Assembly: GCF_001598055.1 (NCBI RefSeq) | Contig: NZ_CP014845.1 | Location: 124,001 to 188,000 of the forward strand | Direction of reading: 5' to 3' | DNA length: 64,000 nt | Origin: Cupriavidus nantongensis | GTDB lineage: Bacteria > Pseudomonadota > Gammaproteobacteria > Burkholderiales > Burkholderiaceae | In this document: piece after piece, positions 44,832 to 53,312 of the stretch | How the letters are laid out: the number at the start of each line of letters is the position of its first letter | How positions within the stretch are numbered: the first letter of the stretch is position 1 | Translations under genes and position numbers: made by a program | The notes under the pieces: generated by a model | Told to the model about the DNA's origin: nothing | The model's database searches: none | Seen by the model: only the letters and a program-made list of their open reading frames with translations

Positions 44832-46580
44832 ATGCAAATCGAACACCACAAGACGGACATCCTGATCCTCGGTACTGGTGGAGCAGGCCTGTTCGCCGCG
44901 TTGCACGCGAAGAAAGCGAATCCGGCGCTCAAGGTATCCGTGGCCGTAAAGGGTCTGTTAGGCAAGTGCGGGTGCACGCGCATGGTCCAAGGCGGCTACA
45001 ACGTGGCGCTTTCCGCCGGGGATTCGGTCGAGCGCCATTTCATGGATACCATCGAAGGCGGTAAGTGGCTGCCCCGCCAGGACCTTGCCTGGCGGCTGGT
45101 CGAAGGGGCGGTCGAGCGGGTGCGCGAGCTCGAGAACGAGATCGGTTGCTTCTTTGACCGCAATCCGGACGGCACCCTGCATCAGAAGGCTTTCGCCGGG
45201 CAGAGCTTTGACCGCACCGTGCACAAGGCCGACCTGACCGGCATCGAGATCATCAACCGCCTGATGGAACAGGTGCGGGCGCTCGATGTGGAGGAGATGG
45301 AGGAGCACCGGGCCATCGAGCTGATACCCGCCGCGGACGGGTCGGGCATCGCCGGCGTGCTGTTCATCGATATGCGACGCGGCAGCTACCGCTTCGTGCA
45401 GGCCAAGGCAGTGTTGCTGGCCACGGGCGCCGGCCCGACCATGTACCGCTATCACACCCCGTCCGGCGACAAGACCTGTGATGGCCTGGCGATGGCAATG
45501 CGCTACGGCCTGAGCCTGCGCGACATGGAAATGGTGCAATTCCATCCCACCGGCTTGCTGGGCGGACCGGACACCCGCATGACCGGCACGGTGCTGGAGG
45601 AGGGCTTGCGTGGTGCGGGGGGCTGGTTGCTCAACGGCGATGGCGACCGTTTCATGACCCGCTACGATGCGCGCGGCGAGCGTGCCACGCGCGATGTGGT
45701 GAGTCGCGGCATCTATGCCGAAATGCGTGCCGGCAGGACTGGTCCGATGGGCGGCGTATATATCCAGATGAGCCACCTTGGCGCCGAGAAGGTCGCCAGG
45801 ACATTCCCCGGGATGGTCAATCGCTGCAAGGATTGTGGTTTCGATCTGGCCGGCGGCCGGGTCGAGGTCGTTCCGACCGCCCACTACCTGATGGGCGGCG
45901 TGGAATTCAATGTCGACGGCAGCACGGCATCGCCAGGCCTGTTTGCCGCGGGCGAGGATTGTGGCGGCGTCCACGGCGCCAACCGGCTTGGCGGCAACGG
46001 CGTGGCAAATTCGACGGTCTTCGGCGGTATCGCCGGCGATTCGATGGCCGCCTATGCTTCGGGCGTGCAGCACTGGAAAGAACCGGACAAGCGCGTCATT
46101 GCCAGCGGCATCGAGCGGGCGGAGTACCCGTTCGCCAGATCGCCCGGAGCGATTCACGAACTGCGCGACGCGCTGGCGCAAACCATGTGGGACGACGTCG
46201 GGGTCTTGCGGAACGAAGCGGCCATGCGCCGCGGCCTGGATTCGTTGGCGTCGCACGGCGAGGCATTGATGGCCATGGGGGTTGCCGATGGCGACCGCCG
46301 CTACAACGTGACCTGGCATGACTGGATGAACCTGCAAAGCCTGGTGGACATCTCCCGCGTGATCACGGTGTCCGCGCTGGCGCGCGAGAACAGTCGTGGC
46401 GCGCATTTCCGCGAGGATTTCCCCGAGCCGGGTGACCTGCACAGCAGCCGCTATACCCGGGTGACGGCCGACGGCGATAGCCTACGCCTGGATATGGTCC
46501 CTGTGAAGTTCGACATCGTCCGGCCCGGCACCTCCCTGATTACCGGTGAGGCCGGTCAACCCCCCAAAGTTGCAGCATAG
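44832..46580 (+). CDS. SDH/FRD-like flavoprotein subunit lacking the FAD-linking His
   Basis: 582 aa. FAD-binding DILILGTGGAGLFAALHA is at the start. Active-site elements of succinate/fumarate enzymes are kept: QFHPTG (His), TRDVVSRGIY (Arg), PTAHYLMGG (His), HGANRLGGN (Arg). In the segment that normally reads SHTxxAQGG, with the His bound to FAD, this protein has GCTRMVQGG, so Cys replaces His. FAD may be non-covalent, as in L-aspartate oxidase, or linked differently. Family membership is sure. Whether it oxidises succinate, reduces fumarate or uses another dicarboxylate is open. Confidence 0.92.
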   Translation: MQIEHHKTDILILGTGGAGLFAALHAKKANPALKVSVAVKGLLGKCGCTRMVQGGYNVALSAGDSVERHFMDTIEGGKWLPRQDLAWRLVEGAVERVRELENEIGCFFDRNPDGTLHQKAFAGQSFDRTVHKADLTGIEIINRLMEQVRALDVEEMEEHRAIELIPAADGSGIAGVLFIDMRRGSYRFVQAKAVLLATGAGPTMYRYHTPSGDKTCDGLAMAMRYGLSLRDMEMVQFHPTGLLGGPDTRMTGTVLEEGLRGAGGWLLNGDGDRFMTRYDARGERATRDVVSRGIYAEMRAGRTGPMGGVYIQMSHLGAEKVARTFPGMVNRCKDCGFDLAGGRVEVVPTAHYLMGGVEFNVDGSTASPGLFAAGEDCGGVHGANRLGGNGVANSTVFGGIAGDSMAAYASGVQHWKEPDKRVIASGIERAEYPFARSPGAIHELRDALAQTMWDDVGVLRNEAAMRRGLDSLASHGEALMAMGVADGDRRYNVTWHDWMNLQSLVDISRVITVSALARENSRGAHFREDFPEPGDLHSSRYTRVTADGDSLRLDMVPVKFDIVRPGTSLITGEAGQPPKVAA

Positions 46581-46592
46581 AGGACCGCTACG

Positions 46593-47528
46593 ATGACCAT
46601 TTCCATCGACCGGGTCGAGGAAGCCGCGTTCGAGATCATGAAGCGCGCCGCGATCGAGATCCCCCAGGACTACAAGCAAGGCATAAAGGCCTTGCAGCAG
46701 ACGGAAACCGGAAAGCTGCCGCGCTTTGTCATTCACGCGATGCAGGACAACTGGGAAGCCGCGGACCAGGACCGGCGGCCCATGTGCGCGGATACCGGAC
46801 TGCCGCGCTACTACGTCAAGGTCGGCAACAACGCCACCGTGGAGCGTGGCTTCGTGGCGGTCGAGCGCGCCCTGCGCAAGGCCACGGCGGACGCGACGCA
46901 GGCCGTTCCGCTGCGCCCGAATCGCGTCCACCCGCTATGGCGCACAGATAACAACAACAACGTCGGCATCAACGCGCCCGAGATCGAATGGTCCTTCGAG
47001 CCGGATGCCGACTGGGTCGATATTACGACAGTGCACAAGGGCGGTCTGTTCGGTACCGACTACCGGATGCTCTTCCCTGGCGACGGGATCGACGGCATCA
47101 AGCGCTTCGTGCTCGATACCCTGATCGCCTTCGGCAAGCGCGGCCTGGCATGCCAGCCGGCCATCGTTGGCATCGGTCTGGGTGGGTCCAAGGACACCTG
47201 CATGCAGCTAGGCAAGCAGGCGGCATGCCTGCGCGTGGTCGGAAATCGCAATCCTGATCCGAAAATCGCCGAACTGGAGCTGGAGCTGATGAAGCTCGGC
47301 AATTCCATCGGCATGGGTGCCATGGGCTTTGTCGGCTCGTCGATGGTTGTCGATTGCCATATCGAGGTCGGCCACACCCATACCGGCGGCATGCCGATCA
47401 GCCTGCATACCTTCTGTCTGTCGTCGCGCCGTGCCACGGCACGGATCCATGCCAACGGCGACATCGCATATCGCACGGACCCCCAGTGGTTCACCCCATA
47501 CCTGCGCAGGGAGACGGTCGAATGGTAA
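46593..47528 (+). CDS. class I fumarase/tartrate dehydratase alpha subunit
   Basis: 311 aa, the N-terminal half of Fe-S hydro-lyases (TtdA/FumA family). Three Cys for the [4Fe-4S] cluster: C65 in MCADTGLPRYYVKVG, C187 in ACQPAIVGIGLGG, C275 in SLHTFCLSSRR. Its stop overlaps the beta-subunit start, so the pair is coupled. Substrate may be fumarate/malate, L-tartrate or a methylated relative; the split-subunit form is seen in archaeal and tartrate-type enzymes. Encoded right after the flavoprotein, so it may act on its product (fumarate to malate). Confidence 0.92.
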   Translation: MTISIDRVEEAAFEIMKRAAIEIPQDYKQGIKALQQTETGKLPRFVIHAMQDNWEAADQDRRPMCADTGLPRYYVKVGNNATVERGFVAVERALRKATADATQAVPLRPNRVHPLWRTDNNNNVGINAPEIEWSFEPDADWVDITTVHKGGLFGTDYRMLFPGDGIDGIKRFVLDTLIAFGKRGLACQPAIVGIGLGGSKDTCMQLGKQAACLRVVGNRNPDPKIAELELELMKLGNSIGMGAMGFVGSSMVVDCHIEVGHTHTGGMPISLHTFCLSSRRATARIHANGDIAYRTDPQWFTPYLRRETVEW

Positions 47529-48205
47529 GCCCCAAGGACGATGAACTGAAAGTCTTCCACATCAACTTGCCGGCCACGACGGCGGATATCGCCAGGCTTG
47601 AACTGGGCGCGGCCGTGTATTTGAGCGGCCTGGTCTATACCGCGCGAGAGGGAGTCTACAAGAAGGTCCTGGATGAAGGCCTTGACTTGCCGGTCGAGCT
47701 CAGGGGCCTGAGCAATGTCAATTTCCATTGCTCTCCGGCCGCGGCCCCTGACGGTGACGGCGGCTACAACGTAGGGGCGGTGACGGCGACAGCCAGTTTC
47801 CGGTTCTCGAAGTGGATTCCGAAATGGCTGGAGAAGACCGACTGCCGGATCTTTATCGGCAAGGGCGGCATGCCCGCCGATGATTACAAGCGGGTCATGG
47901 CACCTGGCGGGGCGGTCTATCTGACGACAGTGGGATATGGCACCGGCGCGCTGCTGGGACGGGGCATCAAGCGGGTGAAGGATGTGTTCTGGCTCGATGA
48001 GCTGGGCATTGCCCAGGCAATGTGGATGTTCGAAGTCGAGAACTTTGGCCCGTTTATCGTGGAAAGCGACCTGGAAGGTAACTCGCTGTTTGCGCAGCAT
48101 GCCGAAGTGATCAATGCCGGCATCGAGAAGCTGTACGCCGGCCTCAAGCCCCCGGCATTGCACCGCTACGGCGAGACCGACGACCGCAAGAACGAAGTGA
48201 TGTGA
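47522..48205 (+). CDS. class I fumarase/tartrate dehydratase beta subunit
   Basis: 227 aa, C-terminal fumarase domain (TtdB family). Motifs include INLPATTADIARLELGAAVY, SGLVYTAREGVYKK and IGKGGMPADDYKR. ATG 47522 lies 7 bases inside the alpha gene. Together with the alpha subunit it forms the whole hydro-lyase found fused in FumA. Length fits the family (about 200-230 aa). Confidence 0.92.
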   Translation: MVSPKDDELKVFHINLPATTADIARLELGAAVYLSGLVYTAREGVYKKVLDEGLDLPVELRGLSNVNFHCSPAAAPDGDGGYNVGAVTATASFRFSKWIPKWLEKTDCRIFIGKGGMPADDYKRVMAPGGAVYLTTVGYGTGALLGRGIKRVKDVFWLDELGIAQAMWMFEVENFGPFIVESDLEGNSLFAQHAEVINAGIEKLYAGLKPPALHRYGETDDRKNEVM

Positions 48206-48239
48206 CGCAAGCTCTCCAAAAGTCAACGAGGAACAGAAC

Positions 48240-49073
48240 ATGATTATCGATTTCCGTCTCCGCCCGCCGCTCGGTGGCTTCCTTGACACCCTGATGTACT
48301 CGGCAGGCGAGCGCCGCGATGGCTTCACCCGGACCGTCGGCTTCGAGCCGTCGCCCGCCGCGCAGCAGCAGTCGATGGACCTGCTGATGCAGGAGATGGA
48401 CGGCGCCGGCGTCGACAAGGGCGTCGTGGTGGGGCGCCTTGCCGGCACCCTGGGGAGCGTGTCGAATGCCGATGTGGAGCAGATCGTGCGGGAATACCCC
48501 GGGCGCTTCATCGGGGCGGCGTCCATCGATCCGACCCAGCGCGTGGCGGCGTGCCAGACCATCTCCGATGCCGTTGCCGCAGGCTTCAAGGCCATCAACA
48601 TCGAACCAGGCGCCTATCCCATACCGATGTACGCGGATGACAGACGCCTGTATCCGATCTACGCCCACTGCGAAGACCTGGATGTGCCGGTCATCATGAT
48701 GGTGGGCGGCACGGCGGGGCCGGACCTGAGTTATTCGGACCCTGTGCGGACCGATCGTGTGCTGTCTGACTTTCCGCGGCTGAACGTGGTGGTGGTCCAC
48801 GGCGGCTGGCCTTGGGTCACGGAGATTCTCCACATTGCGTTCCGACGTCCGAACCTGTACTTGTCCCCGGACATGTACTTCTCGCGGATGCCGGGGTGGG
48901 AGGAATACGTGAAGGCCGCCGATACCTTCCTGTCAGACCGGATGCTGTATGCAAGCTCGTTCCCGTTCTGCCCGGTGCGCGAGTACAAGCAGTGGTTCGA
49001 AACGCTGCCGATCCGCCCCGGCAATCTGGAAAAGATCATGGGCGCAAACGCCCGTCGTCTGTTGAAGCTGTAG
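48240..49073 (+). CDS. amidohydrolase-2 family protein of the SDH-like operon
   Basis: 277 aa; ACGAGGAACA precedes the ATG. TIM-barrel metal hydrolase with IIDFRLRPPLGG at the start, where the usual HxH is DFRLR, so the first metal site is altered. Later motifs are normal: KAINIEPGA, VVVVHGGWPWVTEILH (His) and LYASSFPFCPVREY. It follows the hydratase genes by 34 bases. It may be a decarboxylase or lactonase rather than a typical metal hydrolase; no substrate can be assigned. Confidence 0.85.
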   Translation: MIIDFRLRPPLGGFLDTLMYSAGERRDGFTRTVGFEPSPAAQQQSMDLLMQEMDGAGVDKGVVVGRLAGTLGSVSNADVEQIVREYPGRFIGAASIDPTQRVAACQTISDAVAAGFKAINIEPGAYPIPMYADDRRLYPIYAHCEDLDVPVIMMVGGTAGPDLSYSDPVRTDRVLSDFPRLNVVVVHGGWPWVTEILHIAFRRPNLYLSPDMYFSRMPGWEEYVKAADTFLSDRMLYASSFPFCPVREYKQWFETLPIRPGNLEKIMGANARRLLKL

Positions 49074-49151
49074 GCACGCGGCGCACGTCCATGCGGCAGA
49101 ATGACGTCGCCACCGCGACAGCGGGTCAAACCAACTATCGATTTGTCAGAC

Positions 49152-50066
49152 ATGGACGTTAAGACACTCTACACGCTTGTGGCGATCGCAGACCGAGGCA
49201 GCTTTGCCGAAGCAGGCAACGCGATCGGCCTGTCACTGTCGGCCGTGAGCATGCAAATGCGCTCGCTCGAAGACGAGCTTGGCATGACCATCTTCGATCG
49301 TAGCCGGCGGCCACCGGTGCTGACGGACGCCGGGCTTGCGTTCACGAACCGGGCCCGCGACCTGCTGACACACTGGGAGAGCATGAGCGCGGCGCTCAAG
49401 CGCGAAGCAGCGGGAGGCGTGCTCAAGCTCGGTTCGGTCCATACGTGCGTGTCGGGCGTACTGCCGCTCGCACTCAAGCGGCTCCAGCAGCAAGGGCATC
49501 GCATTGACATCCACCTGACCACCGGCCTCACGCACGATCTCGAACGGGCGGTGTACCGGCGCCAGCTCGATGTCGCAGTCGTCACGGAACCCGAAGTGCC
49601 GCGCCTGGACCTTCAGTTCATGCCGTTCTTCAATGAGGAGTTCGTCGTCATCACCCATGCCACGACGCGTGGCGACTCGGACAAAGGCGTGCTTGAAACC
49701 ACGCCCTATGTCCGGTTCAACCGTACCGCGCGGGTCGGTCTACTGGTCCAGGAAGAAATGGTGCGGCGGCAGATTGCGGTCCGGTCGACCATGGAGATCG
49801 ACACGCTCGAAGGCGTCATCGCCATGGTCGCCAACGGCCTGGGTTCTTCCGTGGTGCCGGCGCGTGGCGTCGAGAACGAGTTTCCGGCGTCGATTCGCAC
49901 CCTCCCGTTCGGATCGCCGCCGCTGACCCGACGGCTTGGCATTCTGGTGCCCCGTGACAATCCGCGCGCGCACCTGTCGAAGCTGTTGCTGGACGCGCTG
50001 ACCGAGGTTACGACGCCGGCTGGCACGCCCGACAACGGCAGGCCGAAACTGGTCAGGAAGGGCTAG
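49152..50066 (+). CDS. LysR-family regulator (tandem copy 1)
   Basis: 304 aa from ATG 49152; an upstream ATG at 49101 is in frame. The winged helix (LVAIADRGSFAEAGNAIGLS, AVSMQMRSLEDELG) and LysR effector domain are present. It follows the SDH-like operon by 78 bases on the same strand, and is 2 bases from the next LysR gene. Likely regulator of the preceding operon or of the Bug gene downstream. The effector is unknown. Confidence 0.9.
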   Translation: MDVKTLYTLVAIADRGSFAEAGNAIGLSLSAVSMQMRSLEDELGMTIFDRSRRPPVLTDAGLAFTNRARDLLTHWESMSAALKREAAGGVLKLGSVHTCVSGVLPLALKRLQQQGHRIDIHLTTGLTHDLERAVYRRQLDVAVVTEPEVPRLDLQFMPFFNEEFVVITHATTRGDSDKGVLETTPYVRFNRTARVGLLVQEEMVRRQIAVRSTMEIDTLEGVIAMVANGLGSSVVPARGVENEFPASIRTLPFGSPPLTRRLGILVPRDNPRAHLSKLLLDALTEVTTPAGTPDNGRPKLVRKG

Positions 50067-50068
50067 CC

Positions 50069-50971
50069 ATGGCAGCGCTGCGATTCTCGCTGCGGCAACT
50101 GGAACTGTTCTCGGCCGTGGCCAGAACAGGCTCGACCGCGGCGGCGGGCGAGACCGCCGCGCTGTCGCAGTCTGCGGTCAGCTCCGCCGTGAACGAGCTT
50201 GAGCAGATGCTAGGCGTGACGCTGTTTGATCGAATCGCCAAGCGTCTTGTGCTCAATGATGCTGGCCGCGCGCTGCAAGAGCGGGCCGCCCGCCTCATCT
50301 GGGAAGCGCGTTCGATCGAGCGTGAATTTTCCGGCGGGCATCCGTCTTACCACCTTAAGGTGGCGGCTAGCACGACCATTGGCAATTACCTGATTCCGCG
50401 GATCCTGACCGGATATCAGCGCCGGTATCCGGACCGGCGCGTCGATACAGCGATTGGCAATTCCCGCGAGGTAATGCGGCTGGTCAGCGAGGCCCACGTT
50501 GATGTCGGCCTGATTGAAGGCCCCAGTCTGGCAACCGATCTGGTCGTACGCCCATGGCGCGAGGATGAACTGGTGATTGTCGCGTCCGCGCAAGACCGGC
50601 TTGCAGTGGCGCAACGTGAATCCGGCGCGCTCGTATCCGCGGCGCAATTGCAGGCGGCCAGCTGGCTACTGCGGGAAGAGGGATCCGGTACGCGGGATGC
50701 GGTAAGACAGGCCTTGCACCCCTGCCTCGGGCCTCTGTCTCCGAAGGCGGTACTGGGCAGTTCGGAGGCCATCAAGTACGCGGTCGAGCTCGGGCTCGGC
50801 ATCAGTTGCCTGTCGCGGCTATTGGTGCAGCCCATGCTAGACAGCGGAACGCTGGTGGAATTGCGCACTGGGCTGCCGCGGTGGACGCGCCCGCTGTCGC
50901 TGGTATCGCATCCGGCGCGACCTGTTTCATTGGCGATTTCCGAATTTCTGCATCCCGAGCGAACGGGATAG
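50069..50971 (+). CDS. LysR-family regulator (tandem copy 2)
   Basis: 300 aa with an HTH at about 5-65 (LFSAVARTGSTAAAGETAAL, SQSAVSSAVNELEQMLG) and an effector domain with STTIGNYLIPRILTGYQRRY, resembling CysB/CbbR-type LysR proteins. It directly follows the LysR at 49152 (2-base gap) but is a different subgroup. Two LysR genes in tandem on one transcript are unusual. It precedes Bug 7 by 217 bases. Confidence 0.92.
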   Translation: MAALRFSLRQLELFSAVARTGSTAAAGETAALSQSAVSSAVNELEQMLGVTLFDRIAKRLVLNDAGRALQERAARLIWEARSIEREFSGGHPSYHLKVAASTTIGNYLIPRILTGYQRRYPDRRVDTAIGNSREVMRLVSEAHVDVGLIEGPSLATDLVVRPWREDELVIVASAQDRLAVAQRESGALVSAAQLQAASWLLREEGSGTRDAVRQALHPCLGPLSPKAVLGSSEAIKYAVELGLGISCLSRLLVQPMLDSGTLVELRTGLPRWTRPLSLVSHPARPVSLAISEFLHPERTG

Positions 50972-51010
50972 CGTAAAAAATACAAAAACTCATCAGGGCC
51001 AATTGAGAAT

Positions 51011-51030
51011 TCGCATTCTTGAAAATGCGA
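51011..51030. promoter_or_regulatory. perfect dyad upstream of Bug 7
   Basis: TCGCATT (51011-51017), CTTGAA, AATGCGA (51024-51030). In an AT-rich stretch that also has near-repeats of GCGAAAAATACAATAAC at about 50971 and 51043. No T tract follows, so an operator is as likely as a terminator of the LysR genes. Confidence 0.45.
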
Positions 51031-51188
51031 GGGGGACTTATTTGCGAAAAATACAATAACAAATTTAACTGATAAGGCTGATCGCAATAATCCGTTTCGT
51101 ATCGATGAGGTCCGAAATTAGGATGGATAAACCGCAGCATTCAAATGCGATCGTCGATGCCATGACGGCGCCACAAAAGGAGACAGCG

Positions 51189-52283
51189 ATGCAAGCATCA
51201 GGTACTGAAAAGGCTTTTGGGCAATGGATTGGTCAGGCCAGACAATGGCTGCGCCGCATGCGTCGGAATCGCCTTCCAACAGCCGGATTTGGAGACGCCG
51301 GCGCCAAACGGCACGGCACGTCGGTGGCAATGACCATGTTCGCGTTCGCCATCGCTCCCCTTTACATGGCGGGAGCGCATGCCGAAGAATGGCCGGCGAA
51401 GCCGGTACGCCTGGTGGTGCCGTTTGCCTCCGGTGGCGCCACTGACCTGCTGGCGCGTGCCGTGGCTCTCGAACTGGGCAAGCAGTGGAAGCAGCCGGTG
51501 GTGGTGGACAACCGGCCCGGCGCCGGCGGTGCCGTCGGCGCGGAGATGGTAGCCAAGGCAAGCCCTGATGGCTATACGCTGCTGCTGGCTTCTGGCAGCA
51601 TGTTCACGGTCAACCCGTTCATCTATCAAAAGCTGCCGTATTCCGCCGAGAGCTTCGAGATGATCAGCAAGGTAGCCAGCGGGCCAATGGTTGTGACCGT
51701 CAATACGCAAGTGCCGGCAAAAACCATGACCGAGCTGATTGCCTATGCCAAGGCCAACCCCGGAAAACTCACGTTCGCCTCGGCCGGTAATGGCAGCCAG
51801 GTACACATGGCCAGCGAGGCCTTCGCAGAGGCTGCCGGCATCGATGTGGTCCATGTGCCGTACAAGGGCGAGGGGCCGGCCTACGCGGACCTGATGGCCG
51901 GTACGGTCAACATGACCGTGGGCAATATCAACGCGATCTCGCCGCTGCTCAAGGGTGGCCGCTTGCGCGCGCTTGCCGTGACCGGCAAAGAACGCTCAAC
52001 GCTGCTGCCCGATGTGCCGACGGCCGCCGAAGCCGGCTTGCAGGGGTTCACGTTCTACGGCTGGTTTGCGCTAATGGCACCGGCCGGTACGCCAAGAGCG
52101 TTGACTGCGAAGATGTATGCCGACCTGGAGAAGGCGGTGTCGGAACCCGGCATGCAACGCTACCTGGCGTCGCAGGGCATGGCCAGGACGCTCACGCCGA
52201 AGGGCCGGCTCCCCGAAGAGATCGCCCAGGAAGCCGGGCGCTGGAAGCTCCTGGTGGCGAAGCGGAAGATTGCTGCCAACTAG
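51189..52283 (+). CDS. Bug-family tricarboxylate receptor (Bug 7), long leader
   Basis: 364 aa from ATG 51189, which has AAAAGGAGACAGCG before it, the ribosome site shared by other genes here. The leader is long: some 48 charged residues come before the hydrophobic core MTMFAFAIAPLYMAGAHA, and the mature part starts EEWPAKPVRLVVPFASGG. Bug motifs: VVVDNRPGAGGAVGAEMVAK and HVPYKGEGPAYADLMAG. An in-frame ATG at 51330 (residue 48) would give a normal leader, but its upstream site is weaker. Very similar to Bug 8. Confidence 0.92.
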   Translation: MQASGTEKAFGQWIGQARQWLRRMRRNRLPTAGFGDAGAKRHGTSVAMTMFAFAIAPLYMAGAHAEEWPAKPVRLVVPFASGGATDLLARAVALELGKQWKQPVVVDNRPGAGGAVGAEMVAKASPDGYTLLLASGSMFTVNPFIYQKLPYSAESFEMISKVASGPMVVTVNTQVPAKTMTELIAYAKANPGKLTFASAGNGSQVHMASEAFAEAAGIDVVHVPYKGEGPAYADLMAGTVNMTVGNINAISPLLKGGRLRALAVTGKERSTLLPDVPTAAEAGLQGFTFYGWFALMAPAGTPRALTAKMYADLEKAVSEPGMQRYLASQGMARTLTPKGRLPEEIAQEAGRWKLLVAKRKIAAN

Positions 52284-52320
52284 TGGTTGCAATGATGAGC
52301 GGACCAGCGCCCTGTGGCCA

Positions 52321-52351
52321 GGCGGATGATCCCGGCATCTATTCATCCGCC
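52321..52351 (+). terminator. hairpin after Bug 7
   Basis: GGCGGATGA (52321-52329), 13-base loop, TCATCCGCC (52343-52351): perfect 9-base-pair stem 38 bases past the stop, with no T tract. Confidence 0.55.
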
Positions 52352-52384
52352 GCCCACCGCGCCCGGACCAGGGTGTAGCCAGGC

Positions 52385-53164
52385 ATGGCAGCAACACTTT
52401 TGACAAGGCGACGGGCGACCATGGCGGCAGAACATTACGCAATCCTGGGTGCGACCATTGGGGCCGCCTATACGGTATTCGGCCTGACAGGCTTTGGCGC
52501 GGCGATGGTAGCGGTACCCGTGCTGGTGCAATTCCTTCCGCTGCAGTTCGTGGTGCCGATGCTGCTGCTGCTCGATCTGGTGGCGACCGCGGTGGTGGGT
52601 GTGCGGAACCGGAGTTCGGTGTCGCACACCGAATTGTTTCGATTGCTCCCGTTCATGATGATCGGCGTGGCGCTGGGCACCACCGTGCTGGCAAAGCTCG
52701 AATCCCGCTGGCTGCTAGTGGGGCTCGGCCTGTTTGTGCTGGCCATGACGGCGCGCGCATTGATGGGTTCCTCGGGGCGCATGGCTGCCGCCGCAAAGGG
52801 GTGGTCAGTGCCGGCCGGTGTCATTGGTGGCGTATTCAGCGCTTTGTTTGGCACGGGCGGGCCAATCTATACGATGTATCTGGCGAGCCGTCTTCCTGAG
52901 ATCGATGTGTTCCGGTCCACCATTGCGTCCGTGATCCTGTCCAGTGCGGTAGCCAGGCTGCTGGCGTTTGCCGGCGGCGGTCTCCTGCAACAAGACGAGC
53001 TATGGCGCAGTGCCGCGTTTGCCATGCCATTCAGTCTGGCCGGGTTGGCCGTGGGCTCCTGCCTGCGCCGGCGCATCTCGGCAGATGCCGTACGCCGTGC
53101 GCTGCTGGTGTTCCTCGGTGCCAGTGGCGCTTCGGTGCTGGTCCGCGGCCTGCTGATGCGATGA
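52385..53164 (+). CDS. TauE/SafE-family sulfite/anion exporter-like permease
   Basis: 259 aa, about 7-8 membrane helices. It has the duplicated TauE/SafE pattern: GLTGFGAAMVAVPVLVQFLP in the first half and GVIGGVFSALFGTGGPIYTM in the second. ATG 52385, or 52421 which trims 12 residues. Members export sulfite or organosulfonates in taurine and sulfoacetate routes, and many act on other anions. It sits between two Bug genes, so an organic-acid or sulfonate link is possible but not shown. Confidence 0.88.
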   Translation: MAATLLTRRRATMAAEHYAILGATIGAAYTVFGLTGFGAAMVAVPVLVQFLPLQFVVPMLLLLDLVATAVVGVRNRSSVSHTELFRLLPFMMIGVALGTTVLAKLESRWLLVGLGLFVLAMTARALMGSSGRMAAAAKGWSVPAGVIGGVFSALFGTGGPIYTMYLASRLPEIDVFRSTIASVILSSAVARLLAFAGGGLLQQDELWRSAAFAMPFSLAGLAVGSCLRRRISADAVRRALLVFLGASGASVLVRGLLMR

Positions 53165-53312
53165 CATCCTGTCCGCACAGCGCTCACCATAGCGGCGCAC
53201 GCAGCGGGCCACGGAGTATCCCATTCGCCATTGAGTTTTATTTCAATTGATCATGGTTTCCCGGCGGAATAGCCTTGCGCGGGCGTATCACCATGAGAGC
53301 GAGGAAGAGACT

